Counted from the stretch's first letter, positions 35,340-46,094 are shown. The stretch: 64,000 nucleotides of DNA from Aporrectodea caliginosa (GCA_020284085.1 JACEVL010000827.1:186001-250000); one strand, 5' to 3'. The notes: a model not told the origin generated them from the letters alone. Numbers and translations: made by a program.

Positions 35340-35695
35340 AAGCACCACATTTTAATGAAAGAACCTCAGTCAATTACATTGAGCAACTGTGTTTGGAGGA
35401 CTTGCTCAAGTTCCCTACACAACAGCCATCTGAGAGAGGCTCGAACTATACACTCTGTGTTGCAAGGCGAACGCACCCATTTGAGCTGCCAGTCAAAGAC
35501 AATAAAAACTTCATACCTAGAGTCCTCTATGCAAAGTGTTCAATGACTATGCCCATTCCTCATTTGAACATTATGGTCAACTGCGTTATGAGTCAAACTA
35601 AACACCTATTATTTTCTCTAATCTCTTTGACATTGTAACTGATTGCGGTGTGCCAATCAGAGTTGTCTTTCTCAGTAAACGAATATAATTAAACC
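35340..35695 (+). mobile_element. SINE-like head plus LINE-type tail
   Basis: An inverted SINE-like block ('ctcaagttccctacacaaca', 'gctcgaactatacactctgt') is followed by forward LINE sequence encoding ELPVKDNKNFIPRVLYAK. It ends with the shared tail 'cattgtaactgattgcggtg', 'tcagtaaacgaatataa'. This links the SINE and LINE tails seen elsewhere. Confidence 0.6.
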
Positions 35696-36073
35696 AACTG
35701 ACTACCTTTGTCAGACTAATGATACTCAGGGGTCATTCGATGCTTCAGTGTAAGTGAAATCGATACATGTGCTGAAATCTGTGGTGAGTCATTTTCGAAA
35801 TCCAATATTGCAGTCTGCGGAGAAACAAGCGAATCTTGCAATCCTGAAATTATGTGATTATGTGGTAAAATAATTATTCACGCAACTCAGCTGGTCGTAA
35901 TCCTTCGTCCGTCGTTTCTTGTCATGCACGTTATGTCTGAATTGTTACCGAAACGTGTGTGACAGTGACGATCACTAGTGACGTGCGGCTGAGCCAGACA
36001 CGAATGATAAACACACTGACCTGCAGGCCTACATAAGAAGCTTAGCAGCCATATTCCTTGGTTGGTCATCAGC

Positions 36074-36074
<1 letters not shown>

Positions 36075-36118
<44 letters not shown>

Positions 36119-36170
36119 GCACAATATTATATATATATACATATATATATACATATATGTATAATTATAT
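36075..36170. repeat. (AT)n microsatellite
   Basis: A pure TA run at 36078-36114 followed by TATA/CATA-rich sequence. Confidence 0.95.
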
Positions 36171-36689
36171 AGCTCCTGAGCAAGGTAATCTACTCCATAA
36201 CCCTGATGTGGTTTGATCTGAATACATAATCTGAATACACATATACATATGTATATGTACAATTGTACATACAGTCATACATATACATATGTATATTTTT
36301 TCAATTTTTTCAATTTATTTACATGACACAACGGTACAGTTATTCACATAATGGAATACACAAAGTGCTCTTAACATAAGAGTCATTCTGGAAGGGAAAA
36401 AAGCTCAACTGAGCTTATCGAGTCCACCTTACAATGTAGTTCAAGGATAGCAATGAATTAACCATCAAATAGTGAGATTTATTCCAACAAGTATGACAGG
36501 TATCGAGTGATTAGTATCCAATTTCCAGTTTCAGAATGCATCATTCAATCTGCTGCTTCAATACATACGTATTATACATTGTGCAGATTTTCTTGGTTCT
36601 CCAGCTCTGGTCTTGAGCTGTGGCCTTATCCGGAATCAGGCAGAGTTTTCTTATGCATCGTTTGCCTTAGTGTATTTTTTGGCCTTTTT

Positions 36690-36915
36690 CTAGATCGTGT
36701 GCCTGTACTGCTTAAACCCAGCTCATTTTTCAATGAATTGATCGGGTTAGATCCTTCGCAATGGCTGTCTGTTCGAATGAGTGCCACGCTATTTAAAGTA
36801 CGGACCGTGCTAGCCCAAGATTCAAATCTCTTAAGTAATTCACTATCCGTATGCAGACCGGCATCCTTGTGCCCACAGACGCCTTGATGTATGCTCTAAC
36901 CAGTGTAGCTAATTG
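36690..36915 (-). mobile_element. SINE family D, copy 3
   Basis: Carries 'gctcatttttcaatgaattg', 'ttcgaatgagtgccacgcta', 'accgtgctagcccaagattc'. On the minus strand a tRNA-like start reads AATTAGCTACACTGGTTAGA. Confidence 0.65.
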
Positions 36916-36984
36916 GGTGAGTAGCTTATTTTCGTCATTTTATGAACTGACACACCACAGTATGATTACAAGTTATAGTATGAA

Positions 36985-37195
36985 CGGATGATTACAAGTT
37001 ATTACAGGAGTAGAATTTAACTGTTCATCAGCCATGCAAGGCGCCCATCACATGCTACTGCTCATTTTACCAACGCTTCCTTGCGAATGAAAGGCTGAGT
37101 CAACCTTTGGGAGGGTAGCAGGAATCGATCCCGCGTCAATGCCGATCTTCTGCTCTGTCTTGCCAGTGTTACCATTACCCTAAACCCCTCCCCTG
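36985..37195 (-). mobile_element. tRNA-derived SINE, family C, copy 2
   Basis: Near-copy of 895-1110, ending in the B-box-like 'ggaatcgatcccgcg' region and 'taaacccctccc'. Confidence 0.6.
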
Positions 37196-37339
37196 TTTAT
37201 GCGAATAATTTTTTGACAATGATGGTGGCTATCCAACATAGAAACACTTTATGCTTTTCGGAGACCTATCCTTCAGAGCTCGAGCCTACTTGTGATGGTG
37301 TTCCTGACTAAAGTTTTTTCCTGTGCCATTCACTGCTTT

Positions 37340-37735
37340 TAAACCCACACCATACTTCCTCTGAATTCCTCTAATTCTCAGTTCCCCAATATTATACTGC
37401 CGCTCACCCACTGTCATTCATCTACCTCAGGCTCCTCTACTTATCACCCCACATATCTTTCACTCCATATTGAAGTCTCGCCTCTTCAAGAATTCTTTCC
37501 ATAATCCATCTGATCCTCCGCGTTCCAAGCTTTCTCGTCCTCAATGAAACCCGCCTTAGCAGCTACTCTGCCTCCTGTCTCTGTCTCTCTATCAACTGGA
37601 CTCGAATCTCCACTGGACATCTCTCGACAACCCCTCTGGCACAACACAGTGCTCGTGAATAATCTGGTGCCCTGTGCTTAGTTTTAGAGTAGTGCTTTAC
37701 AAATTTGGAGTTTACAATTATGATTACAATTCCAA
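37340..37735 (+). mobile_element. LINE 3' end fragment
   Basis: Same family as 20285-20610, with 'tcacccactgtcattcatct', 'cattgaagtctcgcctcttc'-like phrases and the tail 'gctcgtgaataatctggtgc', 'gtagtgctttacaaatttgg'. Confidence 0.65.
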
Positions 37736-39269
37736 ATAGTGAGGCAACAAAGTAACTGCCTGTTTGTACATCTGCTCACCTTTCCAATCGAGGGTTGTCA
37801 AATGTAAGTAAGTAAGTCGACTCTGTATGGGAATTTGGTTGGCTCTGCGGCGTGTACGGGAACTTTCTGACTCCAAACCCACCAGTGGTGGTGACTTTTC
37901 CAGCTGTCTGAACACTGTTTGCTTACTGCTCAACTGTTTATTCTGAATAAACTTCAACGACTAGTTTATCCAGCACTTTGATGATGTACTTTTAAACAGT
38001 GCCATATTAGGTGTTTCAACACACTACCACTACCACCAGGAAATTGTTGGTTTGCTATACAGCAGTTGCTCTGTAGAATTTCTCACTGTCAACCTGAATT
38101 CTAGACTAAAAATTAGTTGATGGTATATTTTTAAGATGAAAACGTTGGTTGATGATACAGTATTTATATGAAGTATTACATTGAATGCAGAAACAAAACA
38201 TTGCAAAGCAAAACTTTAAATTATTTAGTGCAACATTTGACTCATAATCTGAGTCTTACGATTTAAGCAGAATCATATTTAAAAACAAAGAAGACGTTTT
38301 GATGTCTGCTTGAAGCAAAATGCTTTATTAAAGAGTCCGTGATATCGGCTGAAAGCCTTTATCAAACGATCATTTTGATAATTATCTTTTTTGAAACTAA
38401 AATTTCTATATCCTTTTATCTAGTGCATCTTGCAGAATCAGAGTGCAAATGTTTCATGTTGTTACGCTAAATGTTTGTCCCAAATATATCTATGTCTGCT
38501 TCTGTGCTCGTTGTTGATTTAACGTGAATAGGCCCTACTGCTGGAAACAATAGTTTCTCTGATCAATCTATTTTTAGTGAACTCTTCTGAACCAGGGAAC
38601 CTGTGTGTGTGTGTGCGTGTGTGTTTGCGTGGGCGTGTGTGTGTGTGTGTGGGAGGCATATGCCCATTGTAAGAGTGATGTGTTGCCAAACTGGCACTGC
38701 TTTATCTGGTCTTGTGTCCACGTCCTGTGAAATGTTCCTGCTGTGTTGTGGCTCTGGACAATATTGGTGAGTTATTGTCTGCCATAAAGTGAAATCTTGT
38801 CTGCACTATCAGAACGCAGGTTCTGTTATCGTGTGGGTGGTTTTATGATTTTCGAGGTTTTTTTACCACTGCATATATGAATTTTTGCTAAATTAGCTAT
38901 GTTGTCCAGCTCAATAATGGATGGTCATTGATGTAGCTTTTAATTTCTTTGTTGTGACAAGATTTCATTGTAATCATTGATAATTAATTGGCTAATTACC
39001 AGTTGGCTAAATGACTGTCTTCTTGTTTTGTCTTCTTGTGGAATCGTTTTTTTTACCCACTTAGCGATGTTTGTTGGAATTTTGATGGATAGCACTTTTT
39101 GTGGGATAGGCACATCTGGTCTGTGTTAAGGAATGATCATAAGCCTTATTATTAGAATTTACCATACTTAATGTATTCACATTTCAGGCAATAGGTAGCA
39201 CTAAGGAAGAGTGGTTGACTGTGAACTATTATACACTATACAGTGTATACACTGATCTTCTGGATGTTG

Positions 39270-39730
39270 AACTGATTGCGGCATGGTGGCTGATTGGCTT
39301 GTGACACGGAGAGTACGGACGGGTTCAACGTCTCTTGAGACAGTAATTGTAGAGGGGCCTTGAGCGAGTCCTTCACTGGCAAAGTCTGCTTCCACGTAGG
39401 ATTCAGGCTGCCAGTGTGTCTAAGTAGGCTGCCATTCTGTCTTAAGAATGGACTGATCTTCTGGGTATTGACCTTATTAGGACTTGGCTTTTGGCAAGGA
39501 TGGGCAAATTACTGGGGAAAATGTAATTGGTTTGTTGATTACAAATTACTTTGGGGCATGAAATGTAATTTCAAATTACAAAATACGTGGGTAAATGTAA
39601 TTAGTTACAAATTACAAATTAAGCAATTTCAAGTAATTTCAGTTACATAATTTCAATTACTGCCCATCCCTGGGCTTTGGTGCACCTTTGGTTGATGCCT
39701 CCTGCATTAGATACCAGTGCAGTGGAAGTT
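39270..39730 (+). mobile_element. SINE family B interrupted by a hAT-like MITE
   Basis: The head GGCATGGTGGCTGATTGGCT with GGGTTCAACGTCTC leads to a body reading 'cttattaggacttggct'. This is interrupted at 39495-39672 and resumes 'ttggtgcacctttggttgat', as expected if a transposon landed inside it. Confidence 0.6.
39495..39672. mobile_element. hAT-like MITE inside a SINE
   Basis: Ends CAAGGATGGGCAAATTAC and GTAATTACTGCCCATCCCTG-like sequence (the right end reads CAATTACTGCCCATCCCTG) are inverted repeats. The flanks GCTTTTGG and GGCTTTGG match at 6 of 8 bases. The interior is rich in TTACAAATTAC palindromes. Confidence 0.7.
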
Positions 39731-39928
39731 ACAGGTATAATTATTGTAGATACTTTTTAGCTCATGAGAAGACACCTGATGAAAGCACTCGGCAGAAGAT
39801 GAATTGTGTCGTCTGTTGACTTGATCTGACTGCTCTCTGGTATCATGGTAAACAGTTGTCATCCCGCTCAGCTGACGTTGCTAAGCGATGAATACAGAAA
39901 CCTGCTTTTGTTCTGTTGTTGTTTGCAG

Positions 39929-40041
39929 TCGCCCGACATGCCTCAGTGGCAGAACGACTACCTGCGAGGAACTGGCATGGAGATGTACACCGAGTACCTG
40001 TCGCCGGCCTTTGTCGGAATGACGTTTCCAGAAGCTTCCGA
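39929..40041 (+). CDS. slo: slo exon I: RCK1 (arthropod-type SPDMPQW form)
   Basis: Reads [37 protein letters not shown], then GA|GTATGT, which joins A of exon J to give glutamate. It matches the Slo1 stretch NDYL.GTG.EMYTE.LS..F.G..FP.A.EL. In Drosophila this position has two mutually exclusive exons; only one version was recognised here. Length 113 bp, phase 0 in, phase 2 out. Acceptor TTGTTTGCAG. Confidence 0.96.
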
Positions 40042-40230
40042 GTATGTTTAGAGTTGGAGCAAAAGTAATTTCTGCAAAGTGCAAAACAAGTACTAGTCAT
40101 TTGGCAACACACCTGAAAGGAATTGTATTGTATTGTATATGGGCATTTATACTATGCAATACAATACAAAGGAATGTTTGTGATGAGCAGGTTTATATGG
40201 CGATTTATATAGGTGCCTTTTAAGGACCAT

Positions 40231-40345
40231 GTTGATATTGACAGATATGAAATAGAAATATTAGCATAAAATATGCCCATATATTTATTTTGTTCTGAAT
40301 TTGTTGAGTTACGGAACCTTTTTTCTAGAAAAAAGCACTGGGTTG
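40231..40345. mobile_element. Fragment of the TTTTTTCTAGAAAAAA MITE family
   Basis: Shares 'gatatgaaatagaaa', 'tgaatttgttgagtt' and 'ccttttttctagaaaaaa' with 11690-11815. Confidence 0.6.
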
Positions 40346-40999
40346 ACTGAGTTGAAACGAGTACTGATCACTCCCGAATGTATGCTGAGACAGAGCCGAC
40401 CAAAGGCTCGGTCAAGGAGGAAGCTCTTGAACTTAATTCTTTCCTCAACAGGAAGCCAATGATGTGTATCTCTCATACAATCTGATGATATGACAGAATT
40501 TTGGTAGATTGGCCACTAGCTAGGCGGAACATATCAGGACGGATTGAAGGGGACTCATTCTGTATCTGGCAGGCCTGTGAGGGTAGAATTACAGTGGTCC
40601 AGGCACGTCATAAGAGAGGAGTGGAATAAAGTTTTTTGCAATGCTGAACGACATATTTACCGAATCTGACATCACTGGTGGATGCATGACCTGCAGAGAG
40701 AGTTCACATTGTCAGCCATGGATAGTTTAATATCCGTGAGTGCGGCTGCAGTGTCAGCTGAGAACAAAAACTAGTGTAGCTAGAACCCTTGCAGACATTA
40801 ACTCTCCGGTGAAAAAAATTATGCAGCTCCCCATCAAGGTATCTACTCTGTAAGCATTATGTGGTTTAATTTGAAGTAAGCTGATCGATTCTAATTATCC
40901 AGTGTAAGGTGATTAATACTAATCCATCTATCTGTCTGTTTGATAAGTTCTGTGGTACTAGGATGAGAGTATCTGGTCGGGAAGCAGGGAACATGGTGG

Positions 41000-41265
41000 C
41001 CAAGTGGTCAACTTGTCAGCTTTTCACTGCTATTACCTGGATGTTGAACTCCGGAACCATCATCTGATATCAACATAGACATTTTACTGCCTGCTAAGGA
41101 CGTGAAGAACTTTATCCCTCGTGTACTTTACAAACGCTTGCCCTAGGTCTCACCTGACTGCACACCTGTCTGATTTTTTTGTTTGCTTTTTGATTTAATT
41201 ATTTAACATATTTCTATTGTAACTGGTTGCGGTCTGTCAACCTGTCAGAAAATAAAACGAATATA
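41000..41265 (+). mobile_element. SINE family B with LINE-type tail
   Basis: The head region 'aacatggtggccaagtggtc' is followed by sequence encoding DVKNFIPRVLYKR and by the tail 'ctattgtaactggttgcggt', 'ctgtcaacctgtcag', AATAAAACGAATA, then (AT)n. Confidence 0.65.
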
Positions 41266-41374
41266 TATATATATATTTTGTTGAACCATGCAAAAAACCT
41301 CAGAAGCTTCCTGGCATCTGTTAGGTAGATCAGCACATATAAATGTAAATGACGTTTTTCTACAGCAACTCATT

Positions 41375-41545
41375 TGGCCTCGACCCTGCTCATTTTCCAA
41401 GTATATGAATTGATCGGATGTGATCATTCACCACCGCTGCCCATAAAATCCTATATGCCACCGTCGATATGTGAACTGGCATCCTGATGCACAGATGTAC
41501 ATGGGACATGCACTGTAATCAATGTAGCTAGCCAGGCCAGTCACA
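41375..41545 (-). mobile_element. SINE family D, copy 4
   Basis: 'ggcctcgaccctgctcattt', 'gtgatcattcaccaccgctg', and a minus-strand tRNA-like end near 41520 ('gctacattgattacagtgca'). Confidence 0.55.
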
Positions 41546-41699
41546 CTGTTACTACACCTATTCTATTCTATTCTATTCTATTTAGGGACTTAATAAGAGC
41601 CTGTCACAGTACAATCTAATCAGAGGCTAGCAAGGCATTGCCATTTCATATACCAATCATGATTACATTTAAGAGATTTGTATCTTATTTTAGTAGCAT

Positions 41700-42005
41700 G
41701 GTCCTTGGGTGCTCGATGGTGTTAGTGCTTAGCATGATAGACTGTCATTCAAGAGGCTTGGGGTTCAAATCCCCACCAGGGCAGAAATTTGTTTTGAGGT
41801 TTCTGTTCCACCTGCATGCCCCCAGCCAACTCAGCTATGATGAGTACACTGAGTGTACATTGTCTGTGGGAAGATGAGACGGTGAGAGAGAGAGAGAGGA
41901 CTGGCCATTCGTCCTCATATGCCGAGTTTAAGAAGATGAAGTCACTAACACTTCAAACCCATGGCTGCCTCAGGGCTAGCTTAAGGGACTGCTTGTCTCT
42001 TCTTC
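41700..42005 (+). mobile_element. tRNA-derived SINE, family A, copy 4
   Basis: The best-kept head: a B box in GGGGTTCAAATCCCCACC, then 'cccagccaactcagctatga', 'gaagatgaagtcactaacac' and 'gctagcttaagggactgctt'. Confidence 0.8.
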
Positions 42006-42295
42006 GTGTGTTCCTTACACTAGGACCTAAAATGGTGGTATTGAATGATCTTACCCCATAAATGCATTTAAAATGGAGCAGGGTTAAGGTCAAATGGTCG
42101 GTGTAGAAACATACATACATACATACATACACACATACATACAACATACATACATACATAAATATAGTGCCTTTTAAAACGCAATAAACAGAAAGTAGTC
42201 TGCCCCCTTCCGTCAAAGCCATGCAATCAGAAACGAGAGCTTCAGTTCATCAGGAAGATGAGACCGTCTGCATTTAACGTGCTTGCGTGTTTCAG

Positions 42296-42454
42296 ACTGT
42301 GCTTCATGAAGTTGAAACTGTTGCTGATTGCGATCGAGTCGAAGCGGGAGGATGGATCGGATACGAGCATCGCGATCAATCCCGGATCGTTTATCAAGAT
42401 CGAGCCGACGACCCAGGGATTCTTCATCGCCCAGTCGGCAGATGAGGTCAAAAG
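42296..42454 (+). CDS. slo: slo exon J: end of RCK1
   Basis: A completes glutamate; then [52 protein letters not shown] and AG before the donor GTACTG. It matches [14 protein letters not shown]...........I.INPG..I...[15 protein letters not shown] of invertebrate Slo. Length 159 bp, phase 2 in, phase 2 out. Codon use is richer in G+C (gcgatcgag, acgagcatcgcg) than in neighbouring exons. A 200-bp polypurine tract follows the donor. Confidence 0.96.
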
Positions 42455-42599
42455 GTACTGCTTAGTCAGTGGTAGACGTTCATCCGGATCGGTTTGGAAA
42501 GGGAAGGATTGGATGCAGTTGTACGCCTATCTGATCACTTGTATGATGGCGTCTTGTAAGACGCTGTAGCAGGGGGCAGGTAAACACTTAATGATGTGT

Positions 42600-42811
42600 T
42601 AGAGGAAGAAGAAATATTTGGGGAACAGTATGAGGAGGAGTAGAAAGAAGAAGAATGGTAAGAAAAAGGGGAGGAGAATTAGAAGAAGAAGAGGAAGAGG
42701 AGGGGTAAGAAGAAGAAAAAGAAGAGGGAGTGGCAGGAGGAGGAGGAGGAGAAGAAGAAAAACAAGAAGGAGGAGAAAAAGGGGTAAGAAGAAGAATGAA
42801 GAAGAAGGGTT
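42600..42811 (+). repeat. Polypurine (GAA/GGA) tract
   Basis: About 210 bp of almost only A and G on the plus strand, about 150 bp downstream of the exon J donor. The Lys/Arg-rich 84-codon frame is a repeat translation. Such mirror-like purine tracts can adopt triplex DNA and are rich in GAA-type splicing-enhancer motifs; function here is unproven. Confidence 0.9.
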
Positions 42812-42817
42812 CTATAA

Positions 42818-42918
42818 ATCACTCAAGTCTTTTTTCTTTTGCCGTGGCTGGGCTGGGAGCGCTTCTGAGTAGATTTCTTGAAGGGGCGCTATATAAATCT
42901 CCAGAATGAATGAATGAA
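42818..42918 (+). mobile_element. LINE tail
   Basis: Encodes a remnant like FFCRGWAGSASE, then 'gcgcttctgagtagatttct', 'tgaaggggcgctatataaat', ending (GAAT)n. Same tail as 52225-52335. Confidence 0.8.
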
Positions 42919-43235
42919 AGTAGAACAGCGTCTTGATCTTGCCCCAAGATGCAATTATCAGGCTGTCATGTATTTTAACTTTTTGTTGGTTATGATGAGA
43001 ATTATCTGACATGATACATTTGATTTATTTAAGATATTTATTATGCATGCAATGATGCAAAGTAAGTAACTTTGTGTCTGAAGTACTGAAGACTGCATGT
43101 ACGCTGGTGCTAAGACGAAGTCACCCAAATGCTAGAGTTAAACAGTTGGTCTTAACAAGTGATTAAATGTGGGTAGCAGTTTGACAGGTTGAGTCTCTGT
43201 GGCCGACTATTCCACATAAACAGATTTGTCTCTTT

Positions 43236-44906
43236 TTGTTAAAGCATGCTACTACTGTAAACAGTGTAATCTGTCTGTTTATGTTAGAGCGTGCTACTAC
43301 TGTAAACAGTGTAATCTGTCTCTTTACGTTAGAGCATGCTACTACTGTAAACAGTGTAATCTGTCTCTGTATGTTAGAGCATGCTACTACTGTAAACAGT
43401 GTAATCTGTCTCTTTATGTTAGAGCGTGCTACTACTGTAAACAGTGTAATATGTCTCTTTACGTTAGAGCATGCTACTACTGTAAACAGTGTAATCTGTC
43501 TCTTTACGTTAGAGCGTGCTGCTACTGTAAACAGTGTAATCTGTCTCTTTACGTTAGAGCATGCTACTACTGTAAACAGTGTAATCTGTCTCTTTACGTT
43601 AGAGCGTGCTGCTACTGTAAACAGTGTTATCTGCCTCTGTATGTTAGAGCATGCTACTATTATAAACAGTGTTATCTGTCTCTGTATGTTAGAGCATGCT
43701 ACTATTATAAACAGTGTTATCTGTCTCTGTATGTTAGAGCATGCTACTATTATAAACAGTGTAATCTGTCTCTGTATGTTAGAGCATGCTACTATTATAA
43801 ACAGTGTTATCTGTCTCTGTATGTTAGAGCATGCTACTATTATAAACAGTGTTATCTGTCTCTGTATGTTAGAGCATGCTACTATTATAAACAGTGTAAT
43901 CTGTCTCTGTATGTTAGAGCATGCTACTATTATAAACAGTGTAATCTGTCTCTGTATGTTAGAGCATGCTACTATTATAAACAGTGTTACTGTCTCTGTA
44001 TGTTAGAGCATGCTACTATTATAAACAGTGTTATCTGTCTCTGTATGTTAGAGCATGCTACTATTATAAACAGTGTTATCTGTCTCTGTATGTTAGAGCA
44101 TGCTACTATTATAAACAGTGTTATCTGTCTCTGTATGTTAGAGCATGCTACTATTATAAACAGTGTTATCTGTCTCTGTATGTTAGAGCATGCTACTATT
44201 ATAAACAGTGTTATCTGTCTCTGTATGTTAGAGCATGCTACTATTATAAACAGTGTAATCTGTCTCTGTATGTTAGAGCGTGCTACTACTGCAAACAGTG
44301 TAATCTGTCTCTGTATGTTAGAGCATGCTACTACTGTAAACAGTGTAATCTGTCTCTTTATGTTAGAGCGTGCTACTACTGTAAACAGTGTAATATGTCT
44401 CTTTACGTTAGAGCATGCTACTACTGTAAACAGTGTAATCTGTCTCTTTACGTTAGAGCGTGCTGCTACTGTAAACAGTGTAATCTGTCTCTTTACGTTA
44501 GAGCATGCTACTACTGTAAACAGTGTAATCTGTCTCTTTACGTTAGAGCGTGCTGCTACTGTAAACAGTGTTATCTGCCTCTGTATGTTAGAGCATGCTA
44601 CTATTATAAACAGTGTTATCTGTCTCTGTATGTTAGAGCATGCTACTATTATAAACAGTGTTATCTGTCTCTGTATGTTAGAGCATGCTACTATTATAAA
44701 CAGTGTAATCTGTCTCTGTATGTTAGAGCGTGCTACTACTGCAAACAGTGTAATCTGTCTCTGTATGTTAGAGCGTGCTACTACTGTAAACAGTGTAATC
44801 TGTCTCTGTATGTTAGAGCGTGCTACTACTGCAAACAGTGTAATCTGTCTCTGTATGTTAGAGCGTGCTACTACTGTAAACAGTGTAATCTGTCTCTTTC
44901 TGTTAG
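43236..44906 (+). repeat. 45-bp tandem array made of the exon K splice acceptor plus exon start (37 copies)
   Basis: Thirty-seven 45-bp units precede exon K without a gap. Each unit contains TGTCTCTTTATGTTAG (pyrimidine-rich tract and AG), then AGCGTGCTACTACTG and TAAACAGTGTAATC. These are the acceptor and first 24-odd bases of exon K itself (AG, then AGCGTGCTACTACTGTAAGC), so the array arose by repeated duplication of that intron/exon border. Each unit encodes YYCKQCNLSLYVRAC and is open in all three forward frames. Two unit types (ACTACTG/TAATC and ACTATTA/TTATC) occur in blocks. A 1-bp deletion near 43990 shifts the phase between the two halves. The 575- and 351-codon open frames come from this array and are not separate genes. 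Confidence 0.97.
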
Positions 44907-44983
44907 AGCGTGCTACTACTGTAAGCAGTGTCATGGTGAAGCCACGGATGTAAGAGCCATCAAGAAGTGTCGCTGCAAAACAT
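44907..44983 (+). CDS. slo: slo exon K: RCK1-RCK2 linker start, CXXCH motif
   Basis: A completes arginine; then ACYYCKQCHGEATDVRAIKK, CRCKT and one base T before the donor GTAAGT. It matches VKRA.FYCK.CH.......IKKC.CK of animal Slo1. CKQCH is the CXXCH motif that in mammalian BK is reported as a heme-responsive site. I place the exon start at 44907 because phase 2 from exon J demands it, and because the sequence becomes unique only after the first 30 bases. About 37 earlier AGs in the upstream array offer equivalent acceptors. Length 77 bp, phase 2 in, phase 1 out. Confidence 0.95.
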
Positions 44984-45379
44984 GTAAGTCTGCTTTTATG
45001 AAATGTCTGGCTTCTCTAGTTTATTTAAGTCTGTGCTAACACGAAATTATTGTAACCCTGTAGTGCAGGTGCTTGTGGGTGTTTCATATAATGCCTCTGG
45101 CCTGCATATGCAGACTTCAGCTCGTTCAAGGTACACTGATCAAAGGTGAGAACACAATCAATTCTGAGAGTTAGCTGTTATCTCACCTGCTATACACAGG
45201 TGAGAGACAAAGACCTAATTAGCAGAGAAGCCAAGAAACAATTTTTGCTGTGATCGGTATATAGCACTGCAAGGGAACGAAGTCTAACCTATAGCCAGTG
45301 CCGTCATAAGGCATGGGCACGCGTGGCAGTTGCCAGGGCCCCACGATTCTAGGGGCCCCCAAAATAAGAAGAGCAGAAA

Positions 45380-45740
45380 AATACAGCATGTGTGACCAGT
45401 TTAAAGTCCTTGCTTTGGTCCTCAAATCCAAACTGGGACTTGCTCCAAAATACCTCGGGGATGTCATTCGTCCTCCTCTTTCTGCATCTTGTCATCGGCC
45501 TCTCCGATCTCTGGACCGGTCTGACTTCTTTGTCCCACGAGCTAGGACCACGATTGCTCAAACTCGATCCTTTGCCATCATTGGGCCCTCTTTATGGAAT
45601 GCCCTTCACTTCACTTTGCGTGAGACTTTTCTTTCTGGATTATTGTCTTCATCTCTCTCCTTAAAACCTATTTCTCTCTCTCTCGGGTTCTCGCACTGGG
45701 AGCGCTACTGAATGGCCTCGGCAGTGAGCGGCGCTATATA
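45380..45740 (+). mobile_element. LINE 3' end with RT C-terminal region
   Basis: The forward frame reads VLALVLKSKLGLAPKYLGDV, IRPPLSASCHRPLRSLDRSD, FFVPRARTTIAQTRSFAIIG and PSLWNALHFTLR, ending HWERY and the tail 'gcggcgctatataaattac'. Clear CR1/L2-like C-terminus. Confidence 0.88.
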
Positions 45741-46094
45741 AATTACTAATTACATTGCCTCCACACATGGAAGAATTGAAATTTCTGCCCCTTTGCTTTG
45801 CTTTGCCATGGGCATATACAATGCTGTTAAGACGGCACTACTTATAGCTCTGAAATGAACAGCATGTGGTCTCGAGCATTCTCGTGCAGTCGTGCTTCTA
45901 ACTGCATGTTCTCTTAATTAGGAACTCTGCTTACACCTTTCACAAGCTTTTGAAAACTGTTCTTTATCATCGGAATTAGGCTGGGAGCACGTGTAAGTAG
46001 GTATCTTAGCGAGACACTATAGGTGCTCTGAATGAGTGAATGAATGAATGCAGCTTAGTTATTTAACAGTGTTGTTTGATAAATGTAATTAGAT

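Larger units (their letters stand above)
40042..42295. other. Intron I-J (2.3 kb)
   Basis: Contains a transposon fragment (40231-40345), a LINE-like block (40430-40800), a SINE/LINE tail (41000-41265), SINE family D (41375-41545), a TTCTA repeat (41555-41580), SINE family A (41700-42005) and a CATA run (42108-42155). The acceptor GCGTGTTTCAG is good. Confidence 0.7.

Noticed and set aside
36507..36887. 126-codon open frame as a gene
   Set aside because: Overlaps SINE family D and has no recognisable motif.
42618..42872. Arg/Lys-rich frame as a nuclear protein
   Set aside because: Translation of the polypurine tract running into a LINE tail.
43236..44906. CRISPR-like array
   Set aside because: No unique spacers; units are contiguous and the host is an animal.
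43226..45039. 575- and 351-codon open frames as a repeat-protein gene
   Set aside because: They are translations of the 45-bp array that copies the exon K border; no start context, and the channel frame explains the end.
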